Origin: PHAA01 sp022706565
GTDB lineage: Bacteria > Bacillota > Syntrophomonadia > Syntrophomonadales > Syntrophomonadaceae
Length of the DNA stretch: 64,000 nt
Assembly (NCBI GenBank): GCA_040769385.1
Contig: JAXGLD010000004.1
Span: 318,855 to 382,854 of the forward strand
Direction of reading: 5' to 3'
The notes under the pieces were generated by a model, which saw nothing but the letters and a program-made list of their open reading frames with translations, searched no databases and had not been told where the DNA came from. Positions 8,915 through 17,773 of the stretch are shown here, in pieces. Positions within the stretch are counted from its first letter, which is position 1. Each line of letters begins with the position of its first letter. Made by a program: the position numbers and the translations under genes.

Positions 8915-9310
8915 TCAGAATACTTCTTTGTAAAGGATCATGATAAAACATCTGAATCTGCTCCGAATTATTCCAGGATCACTCCTTACTGCTATCGTTT
9001 GCAGAAGCAGCATTTTGAACAAGTCATATCCTTGTTCGGCCATTCTATTAATCGTCGCATTCATTTCTTCTTCGCCAGCTTCGCTAACTCTGCAACTATA
9101 AGCGAGATAATGATATCGGTTTTTACAGCGACGGAATGATAGGAAAACCTGGTCAGGGTCAATTTCTGCTCTATAAGTACCTGCATTGCGCATTCTGTTA
9201 AAAGGTTGAATATCTATGAGACTATAGCCTTTTGCGCCCATTTCGTTCAGCGATTCCTCAATTTTACTGGCGTTAATGCTTACTGGCGCTCGTCGTATTT
9301 GATTTTCCAT
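8915..9310 (-). CDS. hypothetical protein, 131 aa
   Basis: I recognise no family with certainty. The layout (LNEMGAKGYSLIDI, then a strand and FRR, then a second MAEQGYDLF unit) shows two copies of a helix plus G-Y-x-L strand. This is reminiscent of small DUF4177-like proteins. There are no membrane segments. The start is ATG at 9310 with GGGGTGA upstream. It lies 43 bases before the TPR gene in the same direction and so is probably cotranscribed. The C-terminus is basic and hydrophobic (RFRCFIMILYKEVF). Confidence 0.65.
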   Translation of the reverse strand: MENQIRRAPVSINASKIEESLNEMGAKGYSLIDIQPFNRMRNAGTYRAEIDPDQVFLSFRRCKNRYHYLAYSCRVSEAGEEEMNATINRMAEQGYDLFKMLLLQTIAVRSDPGIIRSRFRCFIMILYKEVF

Positions 9311-9492
9311 ATAAATAAATCACCCCTTCCATTTTTCTAATTCCAATCCAATGCGCGGATAAATCTGGACCTTACGCTCCATTAATCTTAGGCTATTTAC
9401 GAGGGCGAAGATCTGCCGCTGGTAAACCCCTAGTAGGGCTTCTTATTTCAACATCTAACTGGTTGGGATACGATTGAATGATCCTGCCTGGC

Positions 9493-9813
9493 TTATTCAT
9501 CTGACTCACCGATAACGATGGTAAATCTCCAGCAGGTGTTTCCGGCCTGGTCCACATACGGCAAGGATGAATAGCGAAGTTCAGGACCGATTTTAAATCC
9601 ATGCTGCACCAGGTAGTCGTAAAGGTCCTGCGAACTGGCCGACTCCAGGCCTTGGTCGCTGAAGTAATAGGTCAGGAAGGTGTATCCGGACTCGGCCCAT
9701 GCCTGAGCCACTACCGGCCGGCCATCATCGGCCAAGACCAGCTGTTCCCCCAACAGATGGGAGTCGTCGTAGTCACTCTGCCCGCTACTCATAACCGGAG
9801 TGATGTAATCCAT
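9493..9813 (-). CDS. hypothetical protein, 106 aa
   Basis: A small acidic protein (…DYDDSHLLGEQLVL…) with alternating strands and one helix, LYDYLVQHGF. It has no signal peptide or membrane segment, and I recognise no family. The ATG at 9813 is preceded by GGGGGAATGGATAG, a good ribosome binding site. It lies between the HTH-like gene (9933-10427) and the 131-aa gene, same strand, with gaps of 119 and 182 bases. It may be part of the same transcription unit, but the spacing is loose. Confidence 0.6.
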   Translation of the reverse strand: MDYITPVMSSGQSDYDDSHLLGEQLVLADDGRPVVAQAWAESGYTFLTYYFSDQGLESASSQDLYDYLVQHGFKIGPELRYSSLPYVDQAGNTCWRFTIVIGESDE

Positions 9814-9932
9814 CTATCCATTCCCCCTTTAAAAAGACCAGAATCAGGATAATCCTGCGAACTCTAGTCCGCGTCTCATCCTGACTCCATTTTAAATCAC
9901 TATTCATTCTGGTTAGCGGACACTCAGTCCGG

Positions 9933-10427
9933 TTAGCTCAAAATACTGCCGCATCCATATTTGATCAGATCCTGGTTGAAGGTAACGATGTCATCTTTAT
10001 CATGAATGGCACACATTAGGATGTAATCAAAACGGCTGCGCCTATCCAAACCGGTTCCCTGGCACAGGAAAAGCTCATCGGCCGTGGATTCATCAAGCCC
10101 AGCTCCAACCACAAACTTGGCCAGCATGGTCCGGCTCATTCCTCGTCCACCATTGGCACGAAGGACCTTTTGAAAGGTATCCCGCTTGATGTCACAGCGC
10201 GTCTCCAGGTATTCATAGTTGCCATCCAACTTCTGGTGGAAAACAGACGACAGCAACCTCCGCAACTTTACCCTCTGTCCATCTGGATCCAGCGGCGGCA
10301 TCTCGGCCAGGTTGTAGGGCGAAATGAATTCCGTACTGGGCAGTTCCGTGGAGTCTTCCCAATCCTTATAGTCGGTTAACGGAATTCGAGCTATATTTCG
10401 CTTGTCGAGTCCTTCCCAGTTGGCCAT
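9933..10427 (-). CDS. HTH-like protein related to the C-terminus of the macro-domain protein
   Basis: The 164-aa protein has a ~60-residue unstructured N-terminus rich in Pro and Asp. A helical domain follows: KLRRLLSSVFHQKLDG, then TRCDIKRDTFQKVLRANGGRGMSR, then MLAKFVVGAGLDESTADELF and RFDYILMCAIHDKDDI. This order and spacing closely parallel the last ~120 residues of the macro protein at 14140-15171 (NIDRRLFSKIRSGKGYNPSK, LNLDQTLDLLGKAG, KFDLIIEYFI). Both look like a helix-turn-helix fold. The start is ATG at 10427 with AGGAGAG upstream. The gene is immediately downstream of the helicase gene. It may be a DNA-binding or protein-binding regulator of the operon; this is inferred. Confidence 0.7.
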   Translation of the reverse strand: MANWEGLDKRNIARIPLTDYKDWEDSTELPSTEFISPYNLAEMPPLDPDGQRVKLRRLLSSVFHQKLDGNYEYLETRCDIKRDTFQKVLRANGGRGMSRTMLAKFVVGAGLDESTADELFLCQGTGLDRRSRFDYILMCAIHDKDDIVTFNQDLIKYGCGSILS

Positions 10428-10499
10428 GGTGCGGTCACTCTCCTACAATGATATTTAAATTTGATATTCGCTGATGGCGACTAACATCTATGGTGAGCG

Positions 10500-13328
10500 T
10501 CATTTGGAAATAACGCTTATATCATTCACATTAGGTGATTGAAGCTCATAGCGGATATAATCCAGGAGTTTGGTTTTATGGTTGATAATCAATTCGGCAT
10601 TGATTCCATGATTCAATTCTATTTTCCACCGTGTTCCCCCCTGAATCAGACGGGCAAACGCATTGCCGCCATAATAGAAATTGATAATGCGCTGGAGAGA
10701 ATTATCAGCGAGTTCCCCCAATGCCGGCTGGACAATATCGAAGTCGGCCCTGGGAATCATTATATCCCTGTTTGAGTATCGGAAGTTTATCCCGCGAGCG
10801 GAGTTGATGTCCCGGCATGTCTTGCATAAGGTCTGGTATCTCTCAACTCCAGGGCGCAGTGCGGTTTTATTTTTCCTTATGCGGTCAGCATAGAGACTGA
10901 CCCCCCAGTCTTGTTGGCGGCCACAGCATAGGCACCGATAGGAATCCCGGGCTAAAACGGTTGCGTGCAACTCCTGCCATGGCGTTTCATATTTTTCAGT
11001 CAAGGTATCCAAGAAATTGTCCCATTCTTCGTAGCCTGGGTATTTGCGCTCGGCTGTGCGAAAAACATGGTTATGCCAAATGAGCCCTTGGGCATGGAGT
11101 TGTTCATGATAGATCAGGAATTTGATTGCATCGGCGGGGACATCGGGCGAATCGAGAAGGCAATTGATCAGCATCCTGCGGTCTCCGTATCTAAACTGTC
11201 CCCAATACGACTTGACCGGCCGAATGGTCCATTTGATCATTGAAGCCCGCAGCACCGTATCTCCGGAAAACCGCTCGTTTACAACCTCCTCATAGAGCAC
11301 TTCCAGGTTATGGTGCGGCCCAGGAGATAGTATTTTTAGATCGGGATTGGCAACCACCGGCTCAGGAGTTTTGATTACCCCGCCGATTTCCAGCATCTTT
11401 TGATTGACCATCCTAATCAATTCAGCAGGGTCGCCGTATATATGTTGTATGAGCAGGCTCTCTTCGAACAATTTGGTCAGGTATTCATACTTGTCCGGCT
11501 CACTCAATTTCTTGTCCCAGACGGTCTTGGCCAGGCTGTGCGGATCTATCTGCTCCCGTTCGGCAAATGTAAAATAAGGGGGCATCTCTCTTTCATTTCG
11601 GATGAAGTCCACCAATACTTCCAGATCCCTTTTCCCTGGCAAGGGATCAGTGATATCGGAGAAAAACCTGTCTATCACTTGCTCAAATCCAGGGTACTCT
11701 GATCCGTAAAACCATTCCAGGCTATTCTTAAGTTCGTCATAGGCTTCAATCTGGTTCTCGTATACTATTATCCGGCGCTCCTCCGCCGAGGTATCGCTGT
11801 CGATCTCATTGAAGACTCCTTTTTCCGCATTATCCGCAACAGATGGCAATGATACCATGTACCATCCAACCGGTATGATAGCCCTGAAACTAACCGCCGC
11901 CGGATCACGCAGAACTTGAATAATGTCAGCTATGATTTCAGGGGGCACCGGGGGTTGCAGATTCACGGATGGTTTGGGTGGAGCACCTTCCTCACCAGGA
12001 TCTTCCGATTCTTGGAGTTCTCCCCTTAGAACCAATTCCGGGTCCAGCCAGAAGTTGAACTTATCCCAGTTGTCCTGGAAATCAACTATGAACACCTCAC
12101 TGGTGCCGCCATCCACGGCAGGTCCTCTCATACCGCGCCCTACCATCTGCATTAATAGAGTATCGGAGGCGGTGGGACGGGTCAGAAATACCGTCTGAAT
12201 CCCTGGTACGTCTGTGCCTTCCGTCATTATCTCTATATTGATCAATACCCGTATCTGCCCGCGCCTGAACCTTTCAATCACTTCAGAGTTGTCGGTGCGC
12301 CCGGATTCGATAAAATCACACTCATATTTCTTACTACTCTGTCGGGCATATTGTGCAAATGCCTCGTCAAAAGCCTGTTTTAACATGTGACAGTGCAGTC
12401 TGTTCACCGCAAACACCAGGGTCTGACCGTAACGGTCGATATCTCTCATATACCTTTCCACTATTATCTTGTTACGTAGCCCGTTCTCGGCTATCTTTGA
12501 CAGCAACGTCTCCGGTATGTCCCGGTATTTAGCCATTAATGCGAGCAACTCTTCCCCAACGTCGGTGGTAATATCTATTTCCGTCTTGGGCCTCTCAAAA
12601 ATGGGTCGTGCCAAGAATCCGTGACTTATCAATTTCCCCATGCTGACCTGGTGAACTGCATTCAAGTCACCAAACATCTTGTAAAGGACATCACGTTCAG
12701 ATTGGCTGGTTCTGGTCGGGGTTGCAGTCAGCCCCAGAAGTTTAAAGCCTGGCAAATGCCTCGCTATCTCTCGCAGGACCTTTCTGTAGGAGTTCATAGG
12801 TATGTGATGGGCCTCATCCACCACCACCAGTAAAAGGTTTTCTTTAACGCCCTTTAATAAATATCGGATTAAATCATGCTGGCGCGCCAGGCTCAGGATA
12901 CTGAAGACTACGATATCATCGGTATTAAAGCTGGCGGTTGTACTACGACTGTGCTTGCTGGATACGCACCTCAATGTCAGTTTCTTGTTCGGAATCAGTC
13001 CTGCCGCCCCAATTGACTCGATCATGGTTTTGGCTGTCTGCTCCAGGAGATTTGTGCGATGACATAACCATAGGATTTTATAGCCTTGCTTAATCATATC
13101 ACTCATGATCCAGCTGACCGCGGTTCTTGTCTTGCCGCTTCCAGTTGGCATGACTACCAGCCCAGGCCGATAACCCAGGTCTCCCAGGTAATTCCCCACC
13201 GAAAAATGAGCTTTAAGCTTACCAACCGCTTCGCTTTGGAAGCCTTCCAGCTGCAGCGGCGGTATGGTGCCACCGGCTTCAATATGGATTGGAAATTTGA
13301 AATCATCTGTTGTAGCTGGAATAGCCAA
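10500..13328 (-). CDS. SF2 helicase with SprT-like protease motif and HNH-like zinc domain
   Basis: A 942-aa protein of unusual build. Residues ~20-430 are a DEAD/DEAH superfamily 2 helicase core: Walker A MPTGSGKTRT near 60, DEAH in VVVDEAHHIP near 171, LGLTATP, and the motif VI region MQMVGRGMRG. After a Pro-rich linker and a helical region comes a zinc-protease-like motif HEQLH with a downstream H (IWHNHVF), near 739. It resembles the SprT family, which cleaves DNA-protein crosslinks. At 790-845 there is an HNH-like zinc module (CLCCG … LCKTC), but the expected D-H-I is D-R-I, so its nuclease activity may be lost. The start is TTG at 13328 with AGAGGT upstream. It lies 57 bases after the vWA gene. 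Confidence 0.85.
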   Translation of the reverse strand: MAIPATTDDFKFPIHIEAGGTIPPLQLEGFQSEAVGKLKAHFSVGNYLGDLGYRPGLVVMPTGSGKTRTAVSWIMSDMIKQGYKILWLCHRTNLLEQTAKTMIESIGAAGLIPNKKLTLRCVSSKHSRSTTASFNTDDIVVFSILSLARQHDLIRYLLKGVKENLLLVVVDEAHHIPMNSYRKVLREIARHLPGFKLLGLTATPTRTSQSERDVLYKMFGDLNAVHQVSMGKLISHGFLARPIFERPKTEIDITTDVGEELLALMAKYRDIPETLLSKIAENGLRNKIIVERYMRDIDRYGQTLVFAVNRLHCHMLKQAFDEAFAQYARQSSKKYECDFIESGRTDNSEVIERFRRGQIRVLINIEIMTEGTDVPGIQTVFLTRPTASDTLLMQMVGRGMRGPAVDGGTSEVFIVDFQDNWDKFNFWLDPELVLRGELQESEDPGEEGAPPKPSVNLQPPVPPEIIADIIQVLRDPAAVSFRAIIPVGWYMVSLPSVADNAEKGVFNEIDSDTSAEERRIIVYENQIEAYDELKNSLEWFYGSEYPGFEQVIDRFFSDITDPLPGKRDLEVLVDFIRNEREMPPYFTFAEREQIDPHSLAKTVWDKKLSEPDKYEYLTKLFEESLLIQHIYGDPAELIRMVNQKMLEIGGVIKTPEPVVANPDLKILSPGPHHNLEVLYEEVVNERFSGDTVLRASMIKWTIRPVKSYWGQFRYGDRRMLINCLLDSPDVPADAIKFLIYHEQLHAQGLIWHNHVFRTAERKYPGYEEWDNFLDTLTEKYETPWQELHATVLARDSYRCLCCGRQQDWGVSLYADRIRKNKTALRPGVERYQTLCKTCRDINSARGINFRYSNRDIMIPRADFDIVQPALGELADNSLQRIINFYYGGNAFARLIQGGTRWKIELNHGINAELIINHKTKLLDYIRYELQSPNVNDISVISK

Positions 13329-13384
13329 TTCAATTACCTCTTTTCATTCCGTTTTCCATACTTCAGGTAGGGGCACATGGTCCC

Positions 13385-14038
13385 CTACCTCTTCCCCTTG
13401 CGGCTTTGGTAATCGGCATCGATGGCGGCCTTCCAATCATCACTGATCTGCTTCTTCCCCCTGATCTGGGTCACAACCTCGCTCACCGCTTCGAAATTCA
13501 CCGTGGTCCCCACACTGTCAGCATGGTAGTTGGCGGTTCTGTCCGCCCTGATGCCCATCTGCCCGGCGGCATCGAAGGCGTCGATATTGGCACCCAGGAA
13601 GATGAACTCCCAGCCGTATTTCTGCTGCTGCCGTTCGACCATGGCCCTGATCTTAGCGTAATCATATTCGTGGCTGGCATTTTCCATCCCGTCGGTGGTG
13701 ATAACGAAGAGGACTTTCTCCGCCCGCAGCTCGTCACTGGTGTGGCGCTGTGCGTTGCCGATCTTGCTGATGGTCCGACCCATGGCGTCCAGCAGGGCCG
13801 TGCTGCCCCGTACATAGTAATCCTTTTCGGTTATGGGCTTGATGCCGCGAATGTCGATGCGGTCGTGGAGCAGCTCGTACTTATCGTCGAACAGCACTGT
13901 GGTGACAATGGCTTCCCCTACCCCAGCCTTTTGCTTCCTCAACATGGCATTGTAGCCACCGATAGTGTCGCTCTCCAACCCTGCCATGGAGCCGCTCCGG
14001 TCCAGGATGAATACAAGTTCCGTAAGGTCTTTTTTCAT
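13385..14038 (-). CDS. von Willebrand factor A domain protein
   Basis: The 217-aa protein is essentially one vWA domain. It has the MIDAS motif DRSGSM near residues 11-16, followed by GGYNAMLRKQ, the Thr region STALLDAMG, and ITTDGMENAS as the third metal loop. vWA proteins bind divalent metal and mediate protein contacts, often with ATPases. A longer frame reaches 14107, but GAGGGGG lies before the ATG at 14038, so this start is chosen. It is between the macro gene (upstream) and the helicase-SprT gene (57 bases downstream). The operon position suggests it recruits or regulates one of them. Confidence 0.87.
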   Translation of the reverse strand: MKKDLTELVFILDRSGSMAGLESDTIGGYNAMLRKQKAGVGEAIVTTVLFDDKYELLHDRIDIRGIKPITEKDYYVRGSTALLDAMGRTISKIGNAQRHTSDELRAEKVLFVITTDGMENASHEYDYAKIRAMVERQQQKYGWEFIFLGANIDAFDAAGQMGIRADRTANYHADSVGTTVNFEAVSEVVTQIRGKKQISDDWKAAIDADYQSRKGKR

Positions 14039-14139
14039 AGTAGCGGTCCCCCTCTCGCTTGATATATGAAGGATAACAAATAAAAGACCGCCTGTGGTCG
14101 CTTGCAAGGCGACAACTGAAGCCCGGCTGTTTTACCCCC

Positions 14140-15171
14140 CTAAGTGCCAAGTAGGGTCTGACGGTAGGCAAACAGCACCTCGTTGATCTCATATATGTTA
14201 TAAAGTTCTTCGGTTATGAAATACTCGATAATCAGATCGAACTTGTTATTGCGGGCTAAAGTGTAGCCGGCCTTGCCCAGCAAGTCCAGAGTTTGGTCCA
14301 GGTTGAGATGCAGTGCAATGGCCAATGCGACGGCTGTATATTTGCTGGGATTATAACCTTTGCCACTGCGGATCTTGGAGAACAACCGGCGGTCGATATT
14401 GGCCCGTTTATATGTTTCAACATAAGTCAATCCCTTTTCATCGATCAATCGCACGAGCATCTGGGTGAATGATTCACCCATTTGTTTAAGCATGTCTTCC
14501 AGGCTTCTCGTGGTGGCCCTTTTGTCCTTCGCCTTGGCTTGTTTCCAGATCGATTCCGAGGACTCGGACGGAGAGTGCAATATCTCCTGGTAGTCCTGGA
14601 CATGAATTTTCCGGTCCGCTGAAAAACGATTCTTCGTCTCCTCAACATAGTTGTCGTCGACGTATTGCTTCACACCGGCGAAAAGCTTCTCGCTGATGGA
14701 CAAGGCCTTCCTGTTAAAGACCACCAGGTGGACGTCCATATCATGTTCCAGAAGGAACTCGGTAATGGCCATTGTGGCCACTTTAAGAGCCTGGTCCTTG
14801 GGATAGCCATAGATGCCGGAGGAGATCAAGGGAAAGGCGATAGAAGCGCATTTATGCTGGAGGGCTAACCGTAATGAATTAGTATAACAGTCGTGCAGCA
14901 GTGACGGCTCATTATGTTTTCCATCCTGCCAGATAGGGCCGACGGTGTGGATTATATACTTGGCGGGTAGATCATAGCCCTTGGTTATTACTGCCTGGCC
15001 AGTGGTGCATCCGCCGATGCGGCCGCAGGCCTTTTTCAGCTGGTCCGGCCCGGCCGCATTGAAGATAGCTCCACAAACTCCCCCGCCCATCCGCAGGGCT
15101 GGATTGGCAGCATTGACTATGGCGTCAACTTCCATCTTGGTTATGTCCTGGCGCACTATCTGGAATGGCAT
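14140..15171 (-). CDS. macro-domain protein with C-terminal HTH-like domain
   Basis: Residues ~1-170 form an ADP-ribose-binding macro domain: VDAIVNAANPALRMGGGV, CGAIFNAAG, YIIHTVGP and the loop ISSGIYGYP are all present. Macro domains bind or hydrolyse ADP-ribose, including protein- or DNA-linked forms. A linker follows, then a ~120-residue helical domain (NIDRRLFSKIRSGKGYNPSK … LNLDQTLDLLGKAG) that looks like a helix-turn-helix and is shared with the separate protein at 9933-10427. The start is ATG at 15171 after GGGGGG. It appears to be the first gene of the macro-vWA-helicase unit. No partner ADP-ribosyltransferase is visible. Confidence 0.9.
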   Translation of the reverse strand: MPFQIVRQDITKMEVDAIVNAANPALRMGGGVCGAIFNAAGPDQLKKACGRIGGCTTGQAVITKGYDLPAKYIIHTVGPIWQDGKHNEPSLLHDCYTNSLRLALQHKCASIAFPLISSGIYGYPKDQALKVATMAITEFLLEHDMDVHLVVFNRKALSISEKLFAGVKQYVDDNYVEETKNRFSADRKIHVQDYQEILHSPSESSESIWKQAKAKDKRATTRSLEDMLKQMGESFTQMLVRLIDEKGLTYVETYKRANIDRRLFSKIRSGKGYNPSKYTAVALAIALHLNLDQTLDLLGKAGYTLARNNKFDLIIEYFITEELYNIYEINEVLFAYRQTLLGT

Positions 15172-15350
15172 GGCGGCCCCCCTTCTCTACTATCGCTTGG
15201 CATCCTAGGTACAGATGAAATTTGTTGAAGTTAAAGGCGCTGGAAATGGTAAATGCTCCATATCCAATGTCAGACTGTGTGCCGTAGTAGTATAGAAATA
15301 AAGCATTTAAAAGTACAGCGTCGGTTCGTTGTCTCCCCATTTGTCCTAAA

Positions 15351-15674
15351 TCAGTCAAAAAGGATACTTTCAATATCGAAACCAAAGCTAATTAATCTAT
15401 CTCTGCATATTTGTCTTTCTTCATCTGTAAAGAGATCCCTATACTCCGATTTCAAAACATGTGCTTCAATCGATAGATCCAGCCTTCCATGCTCCCATAG
15501 AATTTCGAAACCGTACGTTCCACCATCTTTGGCTATGAGTATTTTTGCAGCGCACAAGGCACCTTTTTCCGATACCAGTTGCCAGAATCGTGATGCATTG
15601 TATTTCAGTTCTTTCTTGGCTGTAAGATAAATGCCTCGCATATCTTCGTGGAATTTCCTCTCCCTCTGATTCAT
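15351..15674 (-). CDS. conserved hypothetical protein, 107 aa
   Basis: A small helical protein with the stretch LWEHGRLDLSIEAHVL and FTDEERQICRDRL. I associate this pattern with a widespread accessory family of unknown function seen near nuclease and modification genes; the recollection is not checked. The start is ATG at 15674 with GGAGG seven bases upstream, rather than the longer frame to 15758. It sits 180 bases upstream of the macro gene on the same strand, so it may lead that unit. No catalytic motif is visible. Confidence 0.75.
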   Translation of the reverse strand: MNQRERKFHEDMRGIYLTAKKELKYNASRFWQLVSEKGALCAAKILIAKDGGTYGFEILWEHGRLDLSIEAHVLKSEYRDLFTDEERQICRDRLISFGFDIESILFD

Positions 15675-15909
15675 TTCATATCCTCCGCCCACATACCTGG
15701 TATAGCCGGTTACACAGCACTTCTTTCCCAAACTCGATCTCACTACATCCCTCCACAATTACTCTATATTCTATGAGATTCCATAATTTCTTCCATAATC
15801 CTGCAATATCTTTAATCCTAACCAATTTCGGAATGTTATGATATATGTAGATTTTGAAGGACGTTCGTGATCTGTGGCTTTAGTAAAATACCAATAAAGG
15901 AGCGCCAGT

Positions 15910-16953
15910 ATGGATTTGCAGGGACAAAAGGTTGTGCATAAGGTATTTGGAACAGGTACAATCACAGCTCATAGCGGCCAGTACCTCACCGTCTCCTTTG
16001 ATTCCGGCGAAAAGAAATTTGCCTATCCACATTCGTTCAAGCAGTTTCTGACACTGGAAGACACAGTGGCTGATGGGTTCGTCAAGAAAGCGCTAGAAGC
16101 GCTCGAAAAGAAAGACCTCGCTCAAGTATCCAAGATTAGCAAACCGCCCCCGTATTCTCCTCCGAAACCGCCCGAAAGACCTCCAGCTCCTAAGAAAAAA
16201 CTCAAAGACAAAACCCCGCCCCGCTACAGCATAGCTTTTAAATGCAATTACTGTGACGGCGGCAAATCACCTGAGCAGATTGGGTTTAATGGTGTCTGCA
16301 GCGACCCGGTAATTGTTAACAATGTCTCGAAAGAAAAACGAGCCTGGTGTAGCAGTGAAGATGCCCCATGTCGCCTTTACTATGATGGGGGAATAGATCG
16401 CAGAGAACTTGAGGAACAAGATCGTGGTTCCCAATTTATCTGTTATGAAAGTCAGATGCTGCGTGACTGGCGTGCCTTTGCAGGGTATGTCCTGACCGGC
16501 AAAAATAAAGGCAGGCCTTTTGCATTGAAGAAGGTGCAGCCGTATAGTCTCTGCGTGTTGACCACCAGGGATCCGGGATCTTTAGAAGAATCGGATCGCT
16601 ATATTTTTGCAGTTTTCCTGGTCGATGAGACTTATACCGGCGATGCCCGTGATGCAGGCTATGTGACAACCTCATCTAAATACAAGCTAAAGCTCTCGCT
16701 AAAGGAAGCACATAGTATGCTGTTTTGGAAGTATCATGCCAATGGAAACAATCCGCAAGTAGCAGCGTGGAATTCGGGCTTATTCAGATATATCGGCGAC
16801 AGAGAGGGAGCCCTAATACTCCGAGATATTGCAGCCATCAAACGCGGCACAGATGACGATCATCTGGCTCAAGAATTCTACCGGTATTTCTGCAATATTA
16901 ATTCTTTAGATCCCGATAAACTCGGTGATCCAGGCGGAGCCTTATGGATGTGA
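15910..16953 (+). CDS. Cys-rich protein with N-terminal SH3/tudor-like module, unknown function
   Basis: The 347-aa protein starts with GQKVVHKVFGTGTI, a small beta module common at the ends of DNA helicases and in unknown proteins. A Pro/Lys-rich linker (residues ~78-108) follows. A larger domain has paired Cys residues (FKCNYCDGG, GVCSD, AWCSS, APCRLYY) that may hold zinc or iron-sulphur. The C-terminal half contains strands such as SLCVLTTRDPG and YIFAVFLVDE. I do not recognise the family. The ATG at 15910 has AAAGGAG upstream. It is one of the few plus-strand genes here, convergent with cassette copy A, and is followed by a hairpin terminator. Confidence 0.75.
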   Translation: MDLQGQKVVHKVFGTGTITAHSGQYLTVSFDSGEKKFAYPHSFKQFLTLEDTVADGFVKKALEALEKKDLAQVSKISKPPPYSPPKPPERPPAPKKKLKDKTPPRYSIAFKCNYCDGGKSPEQIGFNGVCSDPVIVNNVSKEKRAWCSSEDAPCRLYYDGGIDRRELEEQDRGSQFICYESQMLRDWRAFAGYVLTGKNKGRPFALKKVQPYSLCVLTTRDPGSLEESDRYIFAVFLVDETYTGDARDAGYVTTSSKYKLKLSLKEAHSMLFWKYHANGNNPQVAAWNSGLFRYIGDREGALILRDIAAIKRGTDDDHLAQEFYRYFCNINSLDPDKLGDPGGALWM

Positions 16954-16959
16954 TATGTG

Positions 16960-16984
16960 CAACCATCTTTAATGGTTGGATTTT
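16960..16984 (+). terminator. probable intrinsic terminator after the Cys-rich gene
   Basis: A seven-base-pair stem, CAACCAT/ATGGTTG with loop CTTTA, is followed by GATTTT seven bases after the stop of the gene at 15910-16953. The U-tract is short, so termination may be partial. Confidence 0.55.
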
Positions 16985-17099
16985 AGGCGAATTTCAGGAT
17001 AGACTCCCGTAGACCCTACTCCTATCACGAATTACATAAGAAAGGTTTGCTTGAACCTTTTCCGATGCCATTGCTCTAATTAAATTCCTGCTTCTACAT

Positions 17100-17675
17100 C
17101 TACAGAAGCAGCTCCGATGGCAAACCCTCGATCTTCACGGATGACTTGATCTGAACCAGAATTCCTTTTTCATTCGCTTTGGGATTATAGGTACGGTTAT
17201 CTCGGGGATAGAACCGGCTTACTTCATCGGGCTGGGCTTTGACATGACTGGCAATGGCCCCTTCAATCAGATTGCGTTCATACCAACCAGTATGTAGAGG
17301 AGCGACAAATATACTTATCGACTCAACATAGCTGAGGATCTTCGGCGCCAGCTCCACGTATCTCTCAACGAAATCATTCAGCTTATCCTGGGTCTCTTTT
17401 CTCCACAAACCGTTCCAGAGAACCTTAACTTGCCCGCTTTCATAGTAATCGGTATCGAGCGACCGGTAATAGCCACCCAACACCTGAATCAAATGCTCTT
17501 TGGTTCTCTGTTTGAAGGAATACCTGGTTTCACAAACGTACTCAACCAGGTACTTTTCGTTGGACTTAATTGCCCATAGATAGATACCCGGTTCATCAGC
17601 CACGGGATCCATGAATAGCGAATTCGTTCTGTTTATCGAATAGGGGCCATGAAAATATAAATTGTATTCCTTCAT
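17100..17675 (-). CDS. GIY-YIG-like protein, cassette copy A
   Basis: The 191-aa protein carries a GIY-YIG-like core: GIYLW near residue 30, then EYVCET near 46-51, then KQRTKEHL with the Arg expected next in this fold. In copy B (38700-39275) the second motif is YVGET. Here its Gly is Cys, which would change the defining YIG turn. GIY-YIG enzymes nick or cut DNA; whether this branch is catalytic is unknown. The rest (TGWYERNLIEGAIASH and a Phe-Tyr-Pro-Arg stretch) is shared with copy B. The start ATG at 17675 has only a weak upstream GGAGA. It is the last gene of the copy-A cassette. Confidence 0.75.
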   Translation of the reverse strand: MKEYNLYFHGPYSINRTNSLFMDPVADEPGIYLWAIKSNEKYLVEYVCETRYSFKQRTKEHLIQVLGGYYRSLDTDYYESGQVKVLWNGLWRKETQDKLNDFVERYVELAPKILSYVESISIFVAPLHTGWYERNLIEGAIASHVKAQPDEVSRFYPRDNRTYNPKANEKGILVQIKSSVKIEGLPSELLL

Positions 17676-17773
17676 TGTTTTCGATAGTCTCCGTATCTCT
17701 CAACTATGTTTTTCCGTTCTGGGGCTTGGTTAGATTAATGTTAAGTAGTCCATATTAATGAGGAAATAAGCGG

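Noticed and set aside
9393..9602. 69-codon minus-strand frame before the 131-aa gene
   Set aside because: It overlaps the end of the 106-aa gene in another frame and has no ribosome binding site or motif.
13406..14062. 218-codon plus-strand open frame opposite the vWA gene
   Set aside because: It is a shadow of the minus-strand vWA gene, which has motifs and a ribosome binding site; the shadow has none.
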